NCBI GenBank assembly: GCA_001630475.1
Contig: KV419434.1
Coordinates: 175,528 to 239,527, forward strand
DNA length: 64,000 nt
Source: Sistotremastrum niveocremeum HHB9708
Taxonomy: Eukaryota > Basidiomycota > Agaricomycetes > Sistotremastrales > Sistotremastraceae
Reading direction: 5' to 3'
How positions within the stretch are numbered: the stretch's first letter is position 1; every line of letters starts with the position of its first letter. Positions 33,778 to 45,874 of this stretch are shown one piece after another. The position numbers and the translations under genes are program-made. A model generated the notes under the pieces. The model saw nothing but the letters and a program-made list of their open reading frames with translations. It did no database searches and was not told where the DNA came from.

Positions 33778-34345
33778 TGTGCCCCTCTCACTTCGAGCTG
33801 GCGAGTACCGGATGGATGCCAGTGGTCATCCGTGAATTTATTGCGTGGAGTGATGTGTCATTAACACTATACTCGAACGTCTTCTTTTGAGAGTTCTCTC
33901 AAACTCCGGAATTTTTTGAGTTGAGAATAAGATCGTAACAAGTTGAAATACATGTGACGTGGACAACATTCCCTCATTTCAAGCTCCGCAGACACCTGTA
34001 TACTCAACTCAGTCTTGACCTCAGCTTCTCGGAGCCAACGTCATGGGGAGAGTAGAGCTCTCGGATATCTGCTTCCACCTATGGGCAATACAGCACTCGT
34101 GTCACCAGTCGGACCTTCCACGCAATACGACCCCAAAGAGCCTCTGCGCCTGGCAAATAGAATGACGTGCGGAGATGAGACAGCTGTTTGATTTGGTCGC
34201 TGAAGATGGACCAGCGCAGCAAGGCTACTGAATTGCGCGGGCTCTAAATATGTATATCTCCTTTTCTCCAGACCCTTCGGAGTTGTCGTCCGACTACAAA
34301 GAGTTGAGGGTCAACTCAGGGTACGACGCGCACTCGACTCAGTCC
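33778..34345. other. Intergenic between P450-6 and P450-7
   Basis: No gene seen. It holds the promoter of P450-7; an AT-rich TAAATATGTATAT stretch lies about 100 bases before the start codon. Confidence 0.5.
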
Positions 34346-36329
34346 ATGATGGCTCTCGACACATTCCACTCGGTGCCGATCTCCTACGCCATCTCTTTCT
34401 CAGTGGTGTCCCTTCTAATCGTTTTGGTGGCATGGAGAAAGCTTGTCTCTGCCCCGCTTCCGCCGGGTCCGCGCGGGTCAATTCTGTCAGGTGTGAAAAT
34501 AGAGAGAAAGCATGCATGGCGACAATATGCAGATTGGGCTACGGAGTACGGTCAATATCTTTCATTTTATCTTTTGACTTTACTTCATCCTCACTGTCCG
34601 CGTCCAGGACCTATACTTTCTTACAAATCAAACCAACTCACCGTCATCGTCCTCAACACCGCGAACGTCCTCCACGACCTCCTCGACCTTCGTTCGAAAA
34701 TCTATTCGGATAGGCCCACTACACCTCTTTGGGAGATTACGGGACATGATAGGTTCTTGACTAGGATCAGCTCCCGTCACGCTCATTTCCCCGCACAACG
34801 ACGTATTGTCCACGAAGAACTTGCTGGGAGGCGGACGCATCGTCATTTTCACGTCATAGAGGATAATGTCAAAGCTCTTTTGTTTAATTTACTACTCAAT
34901 CCGACCGATTTCCGGAAGCATCTTCGAAAGTATGTGTTCCTCGCTTTCGCTACGACCATCACTCATTGTAGACTGTGGGAAGGTGCCAAGGGTCTATCAT
35001 CATGAAAACAATCTATGGATATACGACAGCTCCGGAGGATGATCATTTTGTCAACTTGATCGAACGGTTCAGTGTGGTGAATGATGCAGTCACTAAAACT
35101 GGTTTATACCTGGTGGATTCGTATCCTATCCGTAAGACTATTCGTTTTCCTGAGATCTAGTCAATCATTTCCGATCCCGCTGCTTCTATTATATTCAGTC
35201 AAATATCTTCCTCAATGGATGCCTGGCGGGGGGTTCCAAGCGTTCATATCGGAGAGGAAAGCTCAGCTCAAGGAAGTTGTGTCAACGCCTTTTGAATGGG
35301 CTCGGTCGGAGTTTGAAGCTGGCAGGACGCATGATTCCCTCGTGGGGAACCAACTTGGTCGCCGAGAACCTACCACGCCCGACTCGCAGGCAGGCTCTGA
35401 GGACGACGAAATCATTAAACATGTCGCGGCCGCTATGTATACCGCAGGTGCCGAGACTGTGAGTTCTTGTGTGCTCATCAACTCCGATGTCTCCTCTGAT
35501 GTGGCCTTCGTCGATGCTTGGGTGCTCCAGACTGTTTCTGCCATGTCTACTTTCTTCCTTATGATGATTATGAATCCGAAATCCAGAAGCTCGCACAGGA
35601 GGAACTCGAAGTGGTGGTTGGGAATCGCCAAATGCCGCAATTTGATGACAGAGATAAGCTTCCGTATATTGATGCTATCATCAAGGAAGTCTTGAGATTC
35701 AATCCCCCGGGACCGCTAGGTTTGTTTCTTCTGCTATCTCGAAGCCATGAATCACGAGTCGAAATCAGGCCTCCCACATACCGTCACTCAAGACGACGTT
35801 TATCACGGGGTTCATATCCCGAAGGGATCGATAATCCTGCCCAATATTTGGTCAGAGTCCGAGCAATGTTTCATCGTACTGCACTTAACACGTTCTCAGG
35901 GCTGTGACACACGATCCATCGATTTACCCTGATCCAATGAAGTTTGATCCAACCCGATATTTGCCCTCTGAAAAGCAAAATACTCCTCAACCAAACCCTG
36001 GGAAATTTATCTTTGGGTTCGGTCGAAGGAGGTGTCCTGGTACGTTGAGCGTTTATGAAATACCACTTCATCAGTTCTCTTACGCAGTGGTTCCAGCTAT
36101 TGATCTCACCGAAGCCGCAATGTTTCTAGAAGTTGCTTCTATTCTGGCATTATTCAATATTACAAAAGCACTTGATGCTCAGAAACGGGAGATCACTCCA
36201 GTTATCGATTTTACGGGCGGCCTTGTGAGCTCACCAGAGCATTTTCTCTGTAAAATTGAGCCGCGATTCGAGGACACGTTGGATTGGATTCGAGGGAACG
36301 GGTTGTTCGCCAGCGGTGCTTTCGTGTAG
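34346..36329 (+). pseudogene. Cytochrome P450 (P450-7) with one frameshift
   Basis: Starts MMALDTFHSVPISYAISF at 34346; anchor FSVVSLLIVLVAW, hinge [12 protein letters not shown]. Exons give SNQLTVIVLNTANVLHDLLD, SKIYSDRP, MKTIYGYTTAPEDDHFVNL, YLPQWMPGGGFQAF, helix I AGAET (Thr kept, Asp replaced by Glu, near 35445-35459), KEVLR with [43 protein letters not shown] and heme loop [10 protein letters not shown] (near 36014-36040), then LTEAAMFLEVASILA to the stop at 36329. In the exon after helix I the frame changes: FFLMMIMNP and then EIQKLAQEELEVVVGNRQMP are in different frames, one base short near 35577-35580 compared with P450-6. Everything else is intact, so this is a very young pseudogene or a sequencing or assembly error. 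A tandem duplicate of P450-6. Confidence 0.75.
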
Positions 36330-37018
36330 CAATCGTCTTCCCCAAAGTACATATGGACTTGTATAATAAGACTGGGTGGGTGAAACGCCAGAGATACGGG
36401 TTACATGGAGGCCTTGGAATTTTACCAACGACAAAACCGACCCAAGGAAGGCTTGAAAGAACGAGCAGGCAAAGTCGGCTACAAGAGAAACACCAGATTA
36501 TGTAATCAAATGGAAATTCTCACTGAGGCTGTTCGGGTGATCTCTGCTTATCTCGGACCGCTCGTCTGGCGCCCTGGAGATAATAAACGGTTCAGGTTCG
36601 CGGGGTCATGGACTCTATGTGGTCGACCCATTAAAGGGCCATTAGCGCTAGGCACTAGCAGTTGGCAAACTCGGTCCTTCGGCTCGACAATTGCTCGAAT
36701 TTGCTCCATCTAGATCTGAACCTGAGGCCTGAGGGGTCGTCCTGATGGATGGCTATTCGGGGTGAGAAGCTGGGCAACGGATGTGCGGTGACGGCTTCGA
36801 TACCGACCGACTCACAGGGTATATGGGGAAGTCGAAAGATGCTATGGCTATCAGCCTGCTATTCAAGCAACGCCATGGTCGGATGCAGATTATGAGCCGG
36901 CATCGCACCATGCTCATAATTCTGGGCCCTGGAGAAAAGAATGCATGTCATTGTGAAGGGGCATTGAAATATACAGCGCTGCTAGAAACCCTTCTTCGCC
37001 CTCATTTTCGCCATCACC
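36330..37018. other. Intergenic between P450-7 and P450-8
   Basis: No gene is supported; short frames only. Holds the P450-8 promoter. Confidence 0.5.
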
Positions 37019-38919
37019 ATGCTCCAAACGATGTCAGCTTCATTCCCAAACCTTCTCGTTGTCGGTTGCGTACTCTCACTATTGCTCCTATGGAAGAAAT
37101 CACGAGAACTTTCTCTCCCTCCTGGTCCGAGGAACTGGCCATGGCACTACTCTCCTCCTGTAAAGTCGACTCAGAAATCGTGGATCCGATATGCTGAGTG
37201 GAAGAAAGTCTACGGTAATGTCACTACTATTGATTTCCTTCACCCTAAATCTCACACTATGCAGGACCCGTTGCTTCCTATACTCGTCGAAAGTCTTTCA
37301 TCATTGTCATAAACACAGCCAAGGCGGCCGTGGACCTTCTCGAGAAGCGTTCTAGGATCTACTCGGATCGTCCCGCGAGCGTCATGGTTGGAGAGCTCAT
37401 GGAATTCGACCGGAGCTTCTTTCGATTAAGCATATCAAATCCACGCTTTCAAATTTACCGCAAGCTATTTCATCAAGAATTAGGCCCCCAGGCCGTCAAG
37501 GCCCATATCAGTACAGTCGAACGAGAGACTCGTACCTATCTTCGAAATCTGCTTCGAGAACCGGCCAATTTTCGGAAACATATCAAACGGTACACGGACC
37601 ATTTTGTATCTGTTCCTTATGTTAAGTAGTGCGAAGGTTGTCCTCCTCGATTGTCATCAAAATTGCCTTCGGATACTCCGTTGTGTCCGAGAACGATCAC
37701 TTTGTAGGACTGGTAAACGCATGGTTTGATCATGCGAATTCTCAACTTGCCACGGCTGGACAATGGATGGTCGATTCCTATCCCTTTTGTATGTGTGTAG
37801 TATTTCATTATCCGTGCAGAATCTCATAAGCCGCCAGTGAGACATTTACCGCGATGGCTCCCTGGGGCTGGATTCCTAAGATTCGCAGACGAAGAGCGCA
37901 AGAAACATCGAGAACTACTATCGGCTCCTCTGAATTGGGTCAAGACACAAATCGCGGAAGGAAAAGAAAATCCTTCATTCGCTTCGAGGCGGTTGAGTAG
38001 ACCTCAACGATTACCCGAAGATGATGATATCACAAAATATGTCGCTGCATCGATTTACTTCGGCGGGGGAGACACGGTCTGAATTCTGCCTTGCCATGCT
38101 TTGCGATGTCATCTAAATCGTTTCGACAGAACGCAGCGGCGCTGATCACGTTCATCCTTCTAATGGTCCTTCATCCTGAAATTCAAAAACGAGCCCGCGA
38201 GGAGCTAGAGCGAGTCGTTGGCACAGATAGGCTTCCAACTGTCGACGATGCCGAGAGTCTTCCATACGTGAATGCATTGATCAAGGAAGTTCTACGCTTC
38301 CATCCCGTAGCACCTTTAGGCACGCTACCGGGTCTTTCCACTGAATGTCCGACTAACATGGATTTACCAGCGGTCCCGCACAGAGTAACGGAAGATGACG
38401 AGTATGAAGGTATGCGAATCCCGAAAGGGTCGACAGTCGTGGTGAATATATGGTGTGCCTGAATCCTTATCGCAAACTTAGTAACACTCGACTCATGATA
38501 TGGTTCGAGGTCGATTTTACACGATGAATCCCTCTATCCGGAACACATGAAATTTGATCCTGAGCGTCATCTGCCCAACCTGACGAAATCTGAGCCTCAG
38601 CCAGATCCGCGGAACTTTGTCTTCGGATTTGGGAGAAGAATATGTCCGGGTGAGTCTCTGCGGATGCTATTGGTTATCTTTTGTTGAGGTTTGACGCCGA
38701 ACGTCAGGAATTCACTTGGCGGAGGTCGCGCTTTTCCTTGCCATATGTTCGACGTTAGCCATGTTCGAGATATCAAAAGCGAGGGACAAGGATGGGAGCG
38801 TGATAACGCCTCAACTGGAATTTGCGGAGGGAATTGTCAGTTTCGCGAATACCTTTGATTGCACGATCACCCCGAGGTCATTGTCGACGGTAGAGCTGCT
38901 CCACCTGAGTGAGGAGTAA
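37019..38919 (+). CDS. Cytochrome P450 monooxygenase (P450-8)
   Basis: Starts MLQTMSASFPNLL, with a short anchor (LLVVGCVLSLLLLW) and hinge LSLPPGPRNWPW, which lacks the usual PRGS. Motifs: KAAVDLLEKRSRIYSDRP, IKIAFGYSVVSENDHFVGL, GQWMVDSYPF, RHLPRWLPGAGFLRF, helix I GGGDT (near 38070), KEVLR with FHPVAPLG, GMRIPKGSTVVVNIW, LHDESLYPEHMKFDPERHL (a full PER-type motif) and heme loop FGFGRRICPG (near 38625-38650), then IHLAEVALFLAICS to the stop at 38917-38919. The intron after PLG has a GC donor (gcacgc) and a normal cag acceptor, while paralogues use GT there. The acceptor of the third exon is gcgaag at 37636, which restores CGG TTG in frame. Open throughout, so probably functional. Confidence 0.88.
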
Positions 38920-39124
38920 GGGATGAGAAAGAGTGTTTGGACACTTAATAATATGATCTTGATCTAGTCTCCACGAATGACCATCTTGTAGTTTGGGCCA
39001 TACACATGGTCATTCCATAGCAGTTTGTGTTGTAGAGGATGAGGTGTTGACACGATCGGTCACGCGATGTCACGACAAGCTTTCCGTAGCAGCTCCCGTA
39101 AATAATTCAAAGAGTATCACTCAT

Positions 39125-41040
39125 CTAATCGTCTATCAACTCTTCGACCCAATCGCCCCTCCTCTCCACCTTACACCGAAACTCCTCCGCCTTACTAACA
39201 ATCCCACTCGCAAACTCAACCACAGGCTCAAGAACCCTCCCATCCTCATCCACATCCTTCGATATCCTAAACGTCGCAAGCGTCGCCGCTATCGTAAGGA
39301 ACAGCGCAGCTTCTGCGAAATGTTGTCCGGCGCATATTCGCCGACCAAAGCCGAAGACGAAGTTTCGGGGATCGGGTTGTGGGGGTGGTTCGCCGGGTAG
39401 GAGGGGGATGTGTCGTGCTGGGTCGAACTTTTCTGGAGAAGGATATAGAGACTCATCGTGAGTCACAGCCCTGCGCGATATCATTAGGTACGCAGTCCTT
39501 CCTTTCAGATTGAGAATGGACGGCTACCAGATATTGGGAATGATGATCGTATGTTTCGGTATAAACATCCCTTCATATATATCATCCCGAAGCACTCGAT
39601 GTGGAAGACCTATTGCAATGCTTCGTAATGAGAAAATGCTGGCACGGGCGTCGGTAGAATATATTACGCACACAACGGTGCACTAGGGTGCCATCTCAAC
39701 ACCTCCTTCAGAAGTGCCTCCACAAAAGGCAATTTATATCGATCGGAGATAGTAGGTAGTCGATTTCGACCAACGACGCGATCAATTTCTTCCTGAGCTC
39801 TCGATTGAACATCAGGGTTGAGCGTCATACACAGGAAGAATGTAATTATCGAAGAAACAATCTGAAATGCCATCAGATAATCGGCTGAAAGGAGGAGGGG
39901 GAAGATATACCGTATCAGCGCCAGCGATGTACAACGCCCAAGCTGAATGAGCGATGATATCTTCTTCTTCGGCACTATGCTCTTTTCCACTATCACTGAA
40001 CTCGGAGAATTTTTTCGCCGTTAACCCCGATACTGCCCGACCCTTGTTCATCTCCTCTTTCACCCAATTCAAAGGTCCTGATAACAGTTCATGATTCATT
40101 TTCTTCTGAGAAAGAGCGAACTTCAAGAACGCAGGTTTCGGAAATATTGGTGGAAGGTATTTGAGGTATTTTACTGGTGTGAACGTTAGCGATGAATCGA
40201 GAGTTGACAATTGGGAACAGAAACATACAAATGGGATAGGAGTCGACAAGCCACATTCCTGGCTTCGTCGCATTGTTGATGTGCTGCATCCACCGATCGG
40301 CAAGCTCCACGAAATAGTCCCCCTCTCCTGCACTATATCCGTACGCTGCGTGCAATACTGACGCCCGAGAGCACCTACTCGGCCCTTTGTCAGTCGTCAT
40401 TCGTGGACGTAGCTTGTAACGTACAAGCTCACATGCGTCCTAAACTCCTTCGGATGCTTTCTCAAAGCGTTCAAATACCGCCTTGTATTCGTCTCCATCA
40501 CCTTGAAATGCTCCTTTACGCCTCGAGGTCCAACCTCATCATACGTCACTTTTCGATATGCATTGAATCGCGGATGCTCGCTTGAGCAACGTGAGAATGA
40601 ATCTTCTGCGCCTATGAGCTCACCGAACATCACTGATGACGGTCGATCAGAATAGATCCGAGAGCGAGTCTCGAGAAGATCGCGCAAAGATTTCTGTGAA
40701 TTAAGAACCAAGTAAGGTACGGAACCCGAATGGAAGAAAATAAGAGGGCCTGATCAATAATAAGCATTTTTAACGTCTCCGTGATTCGGAGAATGAAGAA
40801 GGAAGTACCGTATTCTTTGGACCATTTCGCGTATTGCTTCCAAATATTCTTCTGGCCCACTATATCATTTCGCGCGCCTAATAATAACGATCCCGCTGGG
40901 CCTGGAGGGTAGGGCAACTTCCGCTTCTTCCTTCTGCTTTCAAACACTACTCCCAAGACCAAACCGAACACGACGAATATCTCAAAGTATAACGCCTCTC
41001 GAGACGATAAACCCAAGGATGTGAGGGGACTGGGAGCCAT
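39125..41040 (-). CDS. Cytochrome P450 monooxygenase (P450-9)
   Basis: Starts at 41040 (MAPSPLTSLGLSSREAL), with anchor YFEIFVVFGLVLGVVF and hinge LPYPPGPAGSLLL. Motifs: [64 protein letters not shown] (the usual WxPGxGF is degenerate), helix I AGADTV (near 39915), KEVLR with WHPSAPLC, GMFIPKHTIIIPNIW, THDESLYPSPEKFDPARHI and heme loop FGFGRRICAG. It differs from the paralogues in having no intron after the heme loop: the last exon runs from AVTHDES to EELIDD and the stop at 39125 without a break. The intron after PLC keeps its usual place. P450-8 and P450-9 are convergent, their stops about 200 bases apart. Confidence 0.9.
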
Positions 41041-41746
41041 GGCATAGTTCAGAAGGGCAGTTCTTCGAGAGATTAAAAGGGAGAAACGAGAGCCACCTTG
41101 CATACGACATGATGGAACTTAAATGCCCTGGATGTGCCCATCGAGAGGTTCCGAAGTACGTCACACGGGCGGTGCCATCAAGGGTGATAGTTAGGTCTCA
41201 CAAGGAAAGTTTAGCAGATGCAGTGCCGTAGGCTATGCTGGACCAATAGCTGAACAGTTGTGACAACGCAATCTGCCCAGCTTGAACGTGAGACGCCTCG
41301 TGTCAGTTGGCGGACTTGGAAAAAATTGTTAGGACGCCGGTCGGAGGCGCGTCTAAAAAATCCGCCTCGATTTTTGGAGACACAGAGGGCGTCAGATCAG
41401 GGCCTCTCACTCCATTGGGTCAGCCTGCTATATAACATATTCCGCCATATCCGATCGATCCCAAAGAGCAGTACAGCGAGGAGTCTCGACAATCCTGATA
41501 AAAGCACGAGAAAATCCCCTAGTACCAGCATCCCACGGACACACAACGACTCATAGGGGTGGAAGCAATTTCTCATGAATGCTTCGGATTGAGCCATGTT
41601 ACCATGATGTCGAAGTCTCGAGATTTCAATTGACCTGCTGGCCCCGGCCACCATTTAAGTAAACGCCCGCATCTTCGGAACCTTGGTGACATTACCGCAC
41701 ATCCATTCATATTTCTCGGATACATCCCTCACCACCTGTTAATCGC

Positions 41747-42034
41747 ATGGCCGGAACACCATCAACACGTTCACTCTTACTTATTTCTACGTATCTCTTA
41801 GCTTTCGCTTACCAATTCTCTCGGTGTCTTGATTTGTTGCCGAAAAGCAGGTACTCCGGTAATTCTATAGCCGAGGGTACGATACCTGCAGCCTCCCACC
41901 AAGACTCGATTGTACCCATTCGAAGAGCGCCAAGTGAAGCGAATAAGGCCGAAATACCCTCATGCAGGTCTTGTGTGTCTCCGTCCTATGCCTCGTGTTC
42001 GGCTGTGCCGGCGTCTCAAGATTACACCGGCTGA
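41747..42034 (+). CDS. Candidate small secreted cysteine-containing protein
   Basis: An unspliced 95-residue frame. It begins with a signal-like stretch (MAGTPSTRSLLLISTYLLAF), a polar middle, a dibasic RR site (VPIRR followed by APSEANKAEI) and a short Cys-rich end (CRSCVSPSYASCSAV). The layout (signal, propeptide, dibasic site, Cys tail) resembles the secreted family at 19-29 kb in outline, but no sequence similarity is seen. It could also be the first exon of a longer gene, or a chance frame. No homologue is recognised. Confidence 0.35.
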   Translation: MAGTPSTRSLLLISTYLLAFAYQFSRCLDLLPKSRYSGNSIAEGTIPAASHQDSIVPIRRAPSEANKAEIPSCRSCVSPSYASCSAVPASQDYTG

Positions 42035-42225
42035 CATGTCGAGTTACAGTAATACGCTCTTGTCATCTGTCCTGTCAATCTGTCGAGACGCAGCACCACG
42101 TCGGGAAGCACCCCCACAAATATCAAATAGCACGACCTAACAGTGACGAGGAGAATGAACAAGGAAGGCATGAGATTCGACTAGAGTAACGGAGGCCGAC
42201 GCCACTCGTAATTTCATATGATACA

Positions 42226-42315
42226 TTACATACCATCCCCTTCCCTTCCCTCCCCATTCGCGCCCTTCTCTGAGACACAGGTCCCTCGATCCTGATCCCA
42301 ACATTAATCTCCAGC
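42226..42315 (-). pseudogene. Diverged duplicate of the receptor's last coding bases
   Basis: The minus strand reads GPVSQRRARMGREGKGM, matching the receptor C-terminus GPVSPRRARMKDGDGM (43048-43110), and the flanking DNA ACATTACATACCATC resembles the receptor's 3' flank. Only the tail is present, so this is a partial tandem duplication that has diverged by substitutions and small indels. Confidence 0.5.
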
Positions 42316-42780
42316 GTACCAGACCACATGCCATATGTCAAACACTTCATGGTCCACATCCATGCAGGGCCTATCTCACAGACGTGTCACAGTCTCGCAA
42401 GTATCCGTCCATCTAAGCTTCTAGTGACTCGTGTCAGGCGGCTCAGGCACGGCATCTTATCAGATCACCGGCGAAAGACACATAGGGGCTTACGTTTAGG
42501 AGTTGTGAGGTACTTCGGCTTTTAAATCTCAAATTCAAATCTGAAGTTTGAATTTTGGGAGGACTGATGTGCGGACAGTCGGTGATCTCGGGCTTCATTA
42601 GCTCCAACGCAGCAGCAATTTCCGCTCCATAGGTTACGACAAAGCAGTGAAAGCACAGCATTCTCACCACTCCCCTCATTGTAAGCGCCGAACATCATTC
42701 CGACTTTCCAAGGTGACACAATCATGACCAAACGTACACGCCTTCCAGGCGTGGATCTGCTTCGGTACCACTATAAAGGC

Positions 42781-43014
42781 ACACTCGGTATTCGAACACA
42801 GCAACGATGTATGTTAAGGCTTTATTTCATATCACCTCTCGATCCGAGAATTCCCGCTTATAACCGGGATAGAAATATCATCATGCAGACGGGAAGCGTC
42901 CAAAGCCAGCTTCAAGTCGTGTTATTAGCGTTTCATACCCTCTCGATCTGCACTCTTAGGGTACACTCGGTGTTCCAACACAGCACCGGTATATGCCAAG
43001 GTATCATTTCATGT
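42781..43014. repeat. Imperfect 52-base direct repeat
   Basis: 42781-42832 and 42963-43014 both start ACACTCGGT, contain AACACAGCA and end ATTTCAT. About three quarters of positions match. The copies are 182 bases apart. Confidence 0.6.
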
Positions 43015-43047
43015 CCGAATAAAAGAATCATACTCGTGTTATCCATA

Positions 43048-44952
43048 TTACATACCATCACCATCTTTCATTCTCGCTCTTCTCGGCGAGACAGGTCCAG
43101 GTCCCCCTTGATTCCAATCTCCAGGCGCTCTGAATCGCGCAGTGAGCGGCGTCAACGAATCCGCTTTCGACACCTCACTCCTCAAGCTATCGCTCCTCTC
43201 GCTCCTCTCGCTCACTCTATCACTTAGCCTATCCCTATCCCCATCTCGATCTCCGTTCCTTCTATCCCATTCATCCTCATCTCTCTCCGATCTCGATATA
43301 GGATTATTATCGTCTAGCGACACATCATCCATTCGTTCCTTCCTCTCATCATATTCGTCCTCTCGCCTGCCCACTTCGAACGAAGAAGTCGACGAAAGCG
43401 ATGATTGTCGAATAGACAATGAAAGAGTCTTTTTAATCGCCTCGTCGAATTTGTCTCCGTTACTTGTACTTTTCACAGCTCGGGGACGTGGAAGGACAAA
43501 TGAAGGTAGTACGGATCGAGCGGGGATGATACGGCGTGTTGTCGAGAAGAGTATAACGTTTATAAATCCTTTAAAATAACATTAGCTAGAGAAAAAGAAT
43601 GAGGAGGAAAGACTAACCGCCGAGGAGGAAGATCGTATCGCAAAAAATCGTAGCCTCGAACGGAATATCCTTACCAACCCATTCCAATATCCTACAAATC
43701 GCAATTGGCAGCACAATGATCACATACACAACCTACATCAATCAGTCATTCACCCAAATTCGGAAGAAGCAGAGGGAAAACGTACAGGATACCAAAGCAT
43801 CTGTTTCATAACACTAATCATATGCTCGTCAACTCTATCCTTCCCCTTCCCCGCACGCTCTCTCCACTCCTCCCCAACACCCCTCCACATAATTTTAGTC
43901 CTCCATCCATCAACGACCAACCACCCCCTCATCCTCGCCCACACACATACATATAATAAAAAACTCACTCCGGCGCAGAAGAACATGAAGAGATATTCGA
44001 GACAGAATCGTTGGACTGCGTAATTGGGTGATATCCAGCACCAGAATCCGGATATGCCGAAGTAGGGACCTGAAGTTGTGCTTTGGATCGCACCGGGTCC
44101 GGAGAGGATGACGGTTATTATTAGGGACCATACGCCTGCGAGGGTTGCGTAGAGGATTGGTGTGGATGGACGGATACGCAGGAAGAGGAGGGTCCAGGTG
44201 TGGATTGCGATCTGGTGACAAAATAAGCTTGATATTCGAGATGGCGAAGGTGAGGAGAGGAGGACGTACGACGAGTGTCCATAAGGCCGTACCGACATTT
44301 CCACCATTCTTCATCGCGCCTTGGATAGTGCATAGTCCGTCCAATGAGACGCTTTGATCATGTGCCCAACGCGCGTTGATCATACTTCCGATCGCTAAGC
44401 GAAGGAACCGCACCAATCAATCACAGAATCAGTACCTTTTTTGATTAGCGAGAGGAAGCAACGGTACCTTGTGCGAGATCGCAAATGAGAAGGGATACGA
44501 AATAAGCAGCGATATGTGTCCGCACACTAGGTGACAATAGTGAATATCGGAGAGGAAGAAATAACGGAGAAAGCGCACAAGAAGTGTTCCTTTGGGCTCG
44601 TAAGGGTCCGATATCCCGATATCTGAATTGACAACGATGAGGACCGAAAAGAGCAAGAGAAGGAAGTAGGACGTACGGCCAAGATACCCAACAGCCCACA
44701 CACCGCCACCAACGATATAGTCGCCGCCACCACCAACACCTATGAACCGCAACCCAAATACGTCTTGAGTTACACTTCCTAATTCCCAATGACGATGACA
44801 AGACGTACAGAGATTCCGGCTGCTTCCTTGCCCGTGAAGATAGTTTCAATTGTCAGATTATTTCCGCCTGGAAGGACGAGGAAGGTATTGTTGAATCCAT
44901 CTACGACGGCGTTGATCGTTCTGTAGACAGCCGACGATGAGCCCAGGTCCAT
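43048..44952 (-). CDS. Seven-transmembrane receptor (Git3/cAMP-receptor-like GPCR)
   Basis: Starts at 44952 (MDLGSSSAVYRTINAVVDGF). The extracellular N-terminus has two N-glycosylation sequons (NNTF, NNLT). TM helices visible in successive exons are VLVVAATISLVAVCGLLGIL, THIAAYFVSLLICDLAQ, TLLFLRIRPSTPILYATLAG, VWSLIITVILSGPGAI, FCLEYLFMFFCAGVSFLLYV and VYVIIVLPIAICRIL plus a final one before the tail. The string AIGSMINARWAHDQSV, the loop Cys in DGLCTIQGAMKNGGN and FGISGFWCWISPNYAVQRFC are characteristic of fungal Git3/cAR-type receptors (family knowledge). The C-terminal cytoplasmic tail is about 140 residues and very rich in Arg, Ser and Asp (DRDRLSDRVSERSERSD), suited to phosphorylation. 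It would sense nutrients or another ligand and signal through a G protein. Exon boundaries were not all fixed. Confidence 0.82.
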
Positions 44953-45874
44953 CGCAATCCGAAGCAGTCGAAGAACGTAGACAAGTAGATCGAGAAACAA
45001 TGGCAAGGATATCTGCGCTGCAGAAATCCAAACAGTCGATAATTAAGTAGACGATGAGAGGAGCGTAGAAGAAGAGGCAAGGCGTCGTCCAGCAGCGCAG
45101 GGTAATATGATATGATAGATAGATAGATCGAGGATGCGAAAGGAAAGGAAAGGAAAGGAAAAGACTAAGCGGGATCCGTTATGTCGGAGCCTTCACAGAC
45201 CCTTCCAGGCAATCACTCTGTCCAAGATGAGAGTAAGAACGAAAACCGTAATGGAGCGTGCATACCGCCATCAACTCTGGCTCTCGCGAGTCCAGTCCTG
45301 TAGGATTATTCAAGCAGTAACCCGACGACGCCAAGACGACGCCGAACATTTCGCATCAGAGAACATCTAGTCTGACGACCGTGAGTGCATTAGGGGCCTG
45401 AATCAGTTGTGATTGTGATCATCAAACGCAATCCGAAAGAGACGGGGAGGAGGTCTTCGGTAAATGCCGAGGTTTCTTACTGATGATCATCATGATCGAT
45501 GTACGCGTTGCTGATGCTCTTTTGGCTGTCTGGCTGTCTGGCGTTGCTTGATTATGTGCTTGTGACCTTGGAGTCGAGAACAGGGCTATCTATTCTGTTT
45601 CTAGTCACTCCCATACCTCTCTTGGTTATAGTTACAACTTACGGCCGATAATCCCGAAAGCTCGAATATTACACCTATCTCAGGCAGGCGGCTTGCCGAT
45701 GAAGCTCGATGAAGATTGAGAACACTGTGAACTTTCTGCACATGGAGATAGAATAGTCGGATGGAGAAACCATTATATTATAAAGCGGGACCTTCCCATC
45801 CAACCTTGCCAACCGTGCCAGTCACCGCCAGTGATAGCACGACGAATTACGAATAAACCCCATCGATTAGAAGA
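44953..45874. other. Intergenic, promoter of the receptor gene
   Basis: No gene seen. Contains short tandem repeats: GATA units at about 45112-45128 and GGAAA units at about 45138-45162, probably in the promoter or 5' UTR of the receptor gene. Confidence 0.5.
45138..45162 (+). repeat. (GGAAA)n tandem repeat
   Basis: Five GGAAA-type units next to a short GATA run at 45112-45128. Such purine repeats mutate in length easily. Confidence 0.7.

Larger units (their letters stand above)
42035..43047. other. Intergenic with repeats and a partial duplicate of the receptor gene tail
   Basis: No intact gene. It holds a diverged copy of the end of the 7TM receptor gene (about 42226-42315) and a 52-base direct repeat (42781-42832 and 42963-43014), listed separately. 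Confidence 0.5.

Noticed and set aside
36405-36713. Plus-strand 102-codon frame between P450-7 and P450-8
   Set aside because: Low-quality composition, no splice signals, no similarity to the neighbours.
45112-45162. CRISPR-like or other array
   Set aside because: Only simple GATA and GGAAA microsatellites; no spacers, and the organism is a eukaryote.
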